Positions 6,635 through 8,760 of a DNA stretch of 8,760 bases are shown piece by piece. The DNA is taken from contig CASEDN010000087.1 in NCBI GenBank assembly GCA_949286645.1, positions 1-8,760 on the forward strand, read 5' to 3'. The first letter of the stretch is position 1. Each line of letters opens with the position of its first letter. The notes beneath the pieces were generated by a model. That model saw only the letters and a list, made by a program, of their open reading frames with translations. It did not search any database and had not been told where the DNA came from. Made by a program: the position numbers and the translations under genes. The stretch comes from an uncultured bacterium (GTDB lineage: Bacteria; Bacillota_I; Bacilli_A; RF39; UBA660).

Positions 6635-7339
6635 ATGACAAGATTATTACAGTGGAACATATGGAATAATGAAGATATAGATAATATCATTAAAGAACTA
6701 AAAAGAATAGATGCAGACATTGTATGTATTCAAGAATTAGCAATTAAAGATTATAATGATATAAAAATAAGAAAACTAAAAGAAGTGTACCCTTACTTCT
6801 ATTATGAGAAAGCAGATACATTTTTAGATGGTTATAGTCAGTGTAATGCTATTCTATCAAAGTATCCTTTATATGATAAAAAATATACTTATGTCCAAAA
6901 GCCTACTGATAATAAGGACGACTACTCTAAAGAAGGAAGAGTATATGTAGAAGCTAAAGTAAAGATAAATGAAAAAGAATTAACTATAGGTACTACCCAT
7001 TTATCTTATACAGATAGATTCATAGAAACTGAAGAAAAAGATAAAGAAGTAACTAATCTTATTAATTGTATAAAAAAAGATAACTATATCTTAACAGGAG
7101 ATTTTAATACTTATAAAACTTCTAAATATATAAAATGGTTAGAAGAAACCCTAATAAATAATGATACCTCTAATACTTGGACTACAAAACCTTTTTCATA
7201 TAATGGCTTCACAGAAACAGAGTTGAACTGGAAATTAGACTATATATTTACTAGTAAAGATATTAAAGTTAAAGAAACAAAAGTAGTAGATACTAAATAC
7301 AGTGACCACTTGCCAATATTACTAACATTCGAAATGTAA
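6635..7339 (+). CDS. Endonuclease/exonuclease/phosphatase-fold metal-dependent hydrolase
   Basis: A compact 234-residue member of the EEP (DNase I-like) superfamily. The full active-site set is visible: Asn8 (LQWNIW), Glu34 (CIQEL), His122 (GTTHLS), Asp156 and Asn158 (TGDFNTY), Asp202 (KLDYIF), and Asp224-His225 (YSDHLPI). Such enzymes cleave phosphodiester or phosphomonoester bonds with Mg2+ or Mn2+; substrates range from DNA and RNA to inositol phosphates and sphingomyelin, and the sequence does not decide between them. No signal peptide or membrane segment is present, so it is probably cytoplasmic. AAAGGAGG (6623-6630) overlaps the stop of the S66 gene and lies 4 nt before the ATG. It is the last gene of the operon, ending directly at the terminator. 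Confidence 0.9.
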   Translation: MTRLLQWNIWNNEDIDNIIKELKRIDADIVCIQELAIKDYNDIKIRKLKEVYPYFYYEKADTFLDGYSQCNAILSKYPLYDKKYTYVQKPTDNKDDYSKEGRVYVEAKVKINEKELTIGTTHLSYTDRFIETEEKDKEVTNLINCIKKDNYILTGDFNTYKTSKYIKWLEETLINNDTSNTWTTKPFSYNGFTETELNWKLDYIFTSKDIKVKETKVVDTKYSDHLPILLTFEM

Positions 7340-7372
7340 AAAAGTTATTCCATTAAACCGGAATAACTTTTT
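7339..7372. terminator. Bidirectional intrinsic terminator between convergent genes
   Basis: AAAAAGTTATTCC (7339-7351) pairs perfectly over 13 bp with GGAATAACTTTTT (7360-7372) around an 8-nt loop. The A-run on one side and T-run on the other supply a U-tract for each strand. Its left arm includes the last base of the hydrolase stop codon, and the minus-strand FemA/FemB gene stops 2 bases to its right, so it ends both operons. Confidence 0.9.
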
Positions 7373-7373
7373 A

Positions 7374-8666
7374 TCATCTTTTAATATTCTTAAGTTTATG
7401 ATATAAAGCATAACTAACCTTATAAGCATGATACCAGAAAGGACTAATAATAAGATCAAATTCTCCAATTAATTCTACTACTTGTCCTCCAAAACTTTTC
7501 TTAAATAGATAAAGTCCAAGTAAAGGATTATTTTCACTAAAGTCACCTGTAATACCATAGAAGTTATATGTATCATACCCATTTTCTATTGCATACTTAA
7601 CCCCTGCAAAGTGAAGAGTATATGCAGATTGAAAACTCATAAGTTCTGCTTTAGAACCACCGTATAATGATAATACTTCTTTACCATATATCAAGAAAAG
7701 AATTCCTCCAAGTATAGGTTTGTCTCCATACTTTTCTTTCATATCTTTAGTTTTCTCAATATTTTTCTCTAATCTCTTAATCTCATTCTTTTCAAATTCT
7801 TGTTTACTATGATATTTCTTCTCATTCATAGGTTTACTTTTATCTTCATACTGCTTCTTTCTTTCTTTAATAGAATTTTCTAAAGCCTCTATTTCTTTTT
7901 TAGTATTTTCTATCTCTTCATCAAAATCTACTTCCGCAATTAGTATTTTCAAAATACCATCATCGTGTAAACTATCCCACATATTCTCATAATAAGACAA
8001 AGGTCTATCAATAAATTCACGTCTTTCTCCAGTATGTTGCATAATATCTTTAAATATAGGTAACTCATCTCTTGTAATCTCTCTAACTCTTACACCAAGT
8101 CTTTCATTCTTCCTTAAAATCTGTCTTGTCTTAGAGTCCATATCCTTCATAACATCATCGACAGTTCTATCTTTAACAGTAATAGTATGCATCCATCTAG
8201 GTTGTAATGCATCTTGCATTAAGTTAAATCCAAAATGTTTATAACCCAACTTCTTTAAGTTATCAACAGTATCACTATTATTGGTTCCATCTTTAACTAA
8301 ATCCCCATTTAAATCTCTTTGTTTATACATAACATAAGGATCTATCTTAACAAATATACCTTCCTTGCTTTTAACAAACTTCTTAACTTCTTCAGTAAAC
8401 TCTTTTAATAAGTTATAGTCATGATAATCTATTAAAAATCCTCTAGGGGAATGAAACATATACTTCTTAACAATAGGTACACGCTTTGCAAGAAGTAAAG
8501 CAGCTGAGGTTAAACTTCCTTTATCATCATATAAACCTACAACATAATGCTTCCAACCATTATGTTCCTTTAATTTAGCCCAACCTTTAGTCTGATGAAA
8601 AGTCGCTTCATCAGTAGTTAAAGCAAAGTTTTCTAACTCATCAAAACTAATCTCTTTCAATTTCAT
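7374..8666 (-). CDS. FemA/FemB-type aminoacyltransferase (lipid II interpeptide bridge), tandem copy
   Basis: A 430-residue FemABX protein, expected to add an amino acid from aminoacyl-tRNA to the lipid II stem peptide or growing bridge. Marks are FHQTKGWAKLKEHNGW (23-38), HSPRGFLIDY (72-81), KIDPYV (107-112), KTRQILRKNERLGVRVRE (179-196), YNFYGITGDF (367-376) and FKKSFGGQVVELIGEFDL (388-405). The coiled-coil arm, about 247-312, is the longest of the three and very rich in Lys and Glu. It shares PRGFLIDY, LLKEFTEEVKKF and RKNERLG-type blocks with the copy at 281-1531, so those two are the closer paralogues. The ribosome site is modest (AAGGA, 8 nt before ATG). The start overlaps the upstream gene by 20 nt, suggesting coupling. 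The stop is TGA followed at once by an in-frame TAA. Confidence 0.92.
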   Translation of the reverse strand: MKLKEISFDELENFALTTDEATFHQTKGWAKLKEHNGWKHYVVGLYDDKGSLTSAALLLAKRVPIVKKYMFHSPRGFLIDYHDYNLLKEFTEEVKKFVKSKEGIFVKIDPYVMYKQRDLNGDLVKDGTNNSDTVDNLKKLGYKHFGFNLMQDALQPRWMHTITVKDRTVDDVMKDMDSKTRQILRKNERLGVRVREITRDELPIFKDIMQHTGERREFIDRPLSYYENMWDSLHDDGILKILIAEVDFDEEIENTKKEIEALENSIKERKKQYEDKSKPMNEKKYHSKQEFEKNEIKRLEKNIEKTKDMKEKYGDKPILGGILFLIYGKEVLSLYGGSKAELMSFQSAYTLHFAGVKYAIENGYDTYNFYGITGDFSENNPLLGLYLFKKSFGGQVVELIGEFDLIISPFWYHAYKVSYALYHKLKNIKR

Positions 8667-8760
8667 CTTTAAGTTCCTTCTTCTTTCTTTTTTTAATCAT
8701 ATTTCGATAAATTGGCACTAACTTAGTAAAAGCAAAGTAGTAAAGTTGTTTAACTACATA
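8647..8760 (-). CDS. 3' end of a gene cut by the window edge, probably a fourth FemA/FemB paralogue
   Basis: An open minus-strand frame enters from the right edge and gives 37 residues ending in TAG at 8649-8647. The visible tail reads YVVKQLYYFAFTKLVPIYR, then a Lys/Arg-rich end (MIKKRKKKELKDEIERD). This resembles the C-terminus of the other copies here, where a V-x-x-P/Q-x-Y-Y stretch is followed by an amphipathic helix and a basic tail (KTSPVYYLIKLIHKIKNRG in the copy ending at 4523). It overlaps the next gene's start by 20 nt in another frame. Only the tail is visible, so the family call rests on this resemblance. Confidence 0.6.
   Translation of the reverse strand, partial: YVVKQLYYFAFTKLVPIYRNMIKKRKKKELKDEIERD

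Noticed and set aside
281..8666. Mollicute-type code with TGA read as Trp
   Set aside because: Trp codons are TGG throughout, no gene has an in-frame TGA, and the one TGA stop is placed at the conserved C-terminal end of a FemA/FemB protein.
1..8760. CRISPR arrays, tRNA or rRNA genes, insertion sequences, phage genes
   Set aside because: No regularly spaced repeats, cloverleaf sequences, transposase or phage structural motifs were seen on either strand.

Overview
The window is very AT-rich, densely coded DNA that looks like a low-GC member of the Bacillota. Strong AGGAGG-type ribosome sites, TTGACA/TATAAT-type promoters, Gram-positive-type FemA/FemB enzymes and a YtgP/SpoVB-type flippase all fit Bacilli, perhaps one of the small-genome uncultured gut lineages. 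Trp is read from TGG and no coding frame contains an internal TGA, so the standard bacterial code applies and this is not a code-4 mollicute. The exact taxon cannot be told from the sequence.

Left edge (1-280): a 27-residue membrane peptide gene on + is followed by a 159-bp non-coding stretch. That stretch carries a near-consensus minus-strand promoter (TTGACA, 17 bp, TGG-TATTAT) aimed back at the peptide gene, a hairpin closed by a GAAA loop, and two further hairpins that look like terminators for opposite strands. I read this as a structured small RNA of about 110 nt, antisense to the 3' end of the peptide mRNA. The layout resembles type I toxin-antitoxin loci and is the most interesting item here.

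Centre (281-7339): a FemA/FemB-type aminoacyltransferase gene on - diverges from a five-gene + strand operon, with the two promoters overlapping. The operon order is: MurJ/YtgP-type flippase, second FemA/FemB protein, an unrecognised protein with two four-cysteine zinc ribbons, an S66 (LD-carboxypeptidase/MccF-like) peptidase, and a small endonuclease/exonuclease/phosphatase-fold hydrolase. Each gene has its own strong Shine-Dalgarno sequence and the gaps are 1 to 32 nt. The operon ends at a perfect 13-bp bidirectional terminator.

Right edge (7374-8760): a third complete FemA/FemB gene on - converges on that terminator. Its start overlaps by 20 nt the 3' end of another gene whose visible C-terminus also looks FemA/FemB-like, giving a tandem pair.

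Together the window is a cell-wall locus. Three, probably four, FemA/FemB paralogues would add amino acids from aminoacyl-tRNA to the stem peptide of lipid II on the cytoplasmic face, the flippase would carry lipid-linked wall precursor across the membrane, and the S66 enzyme could trim stem peptides during recycling. The roles of the zinc-ribbon protein and the small hydrolase are not evident from context.
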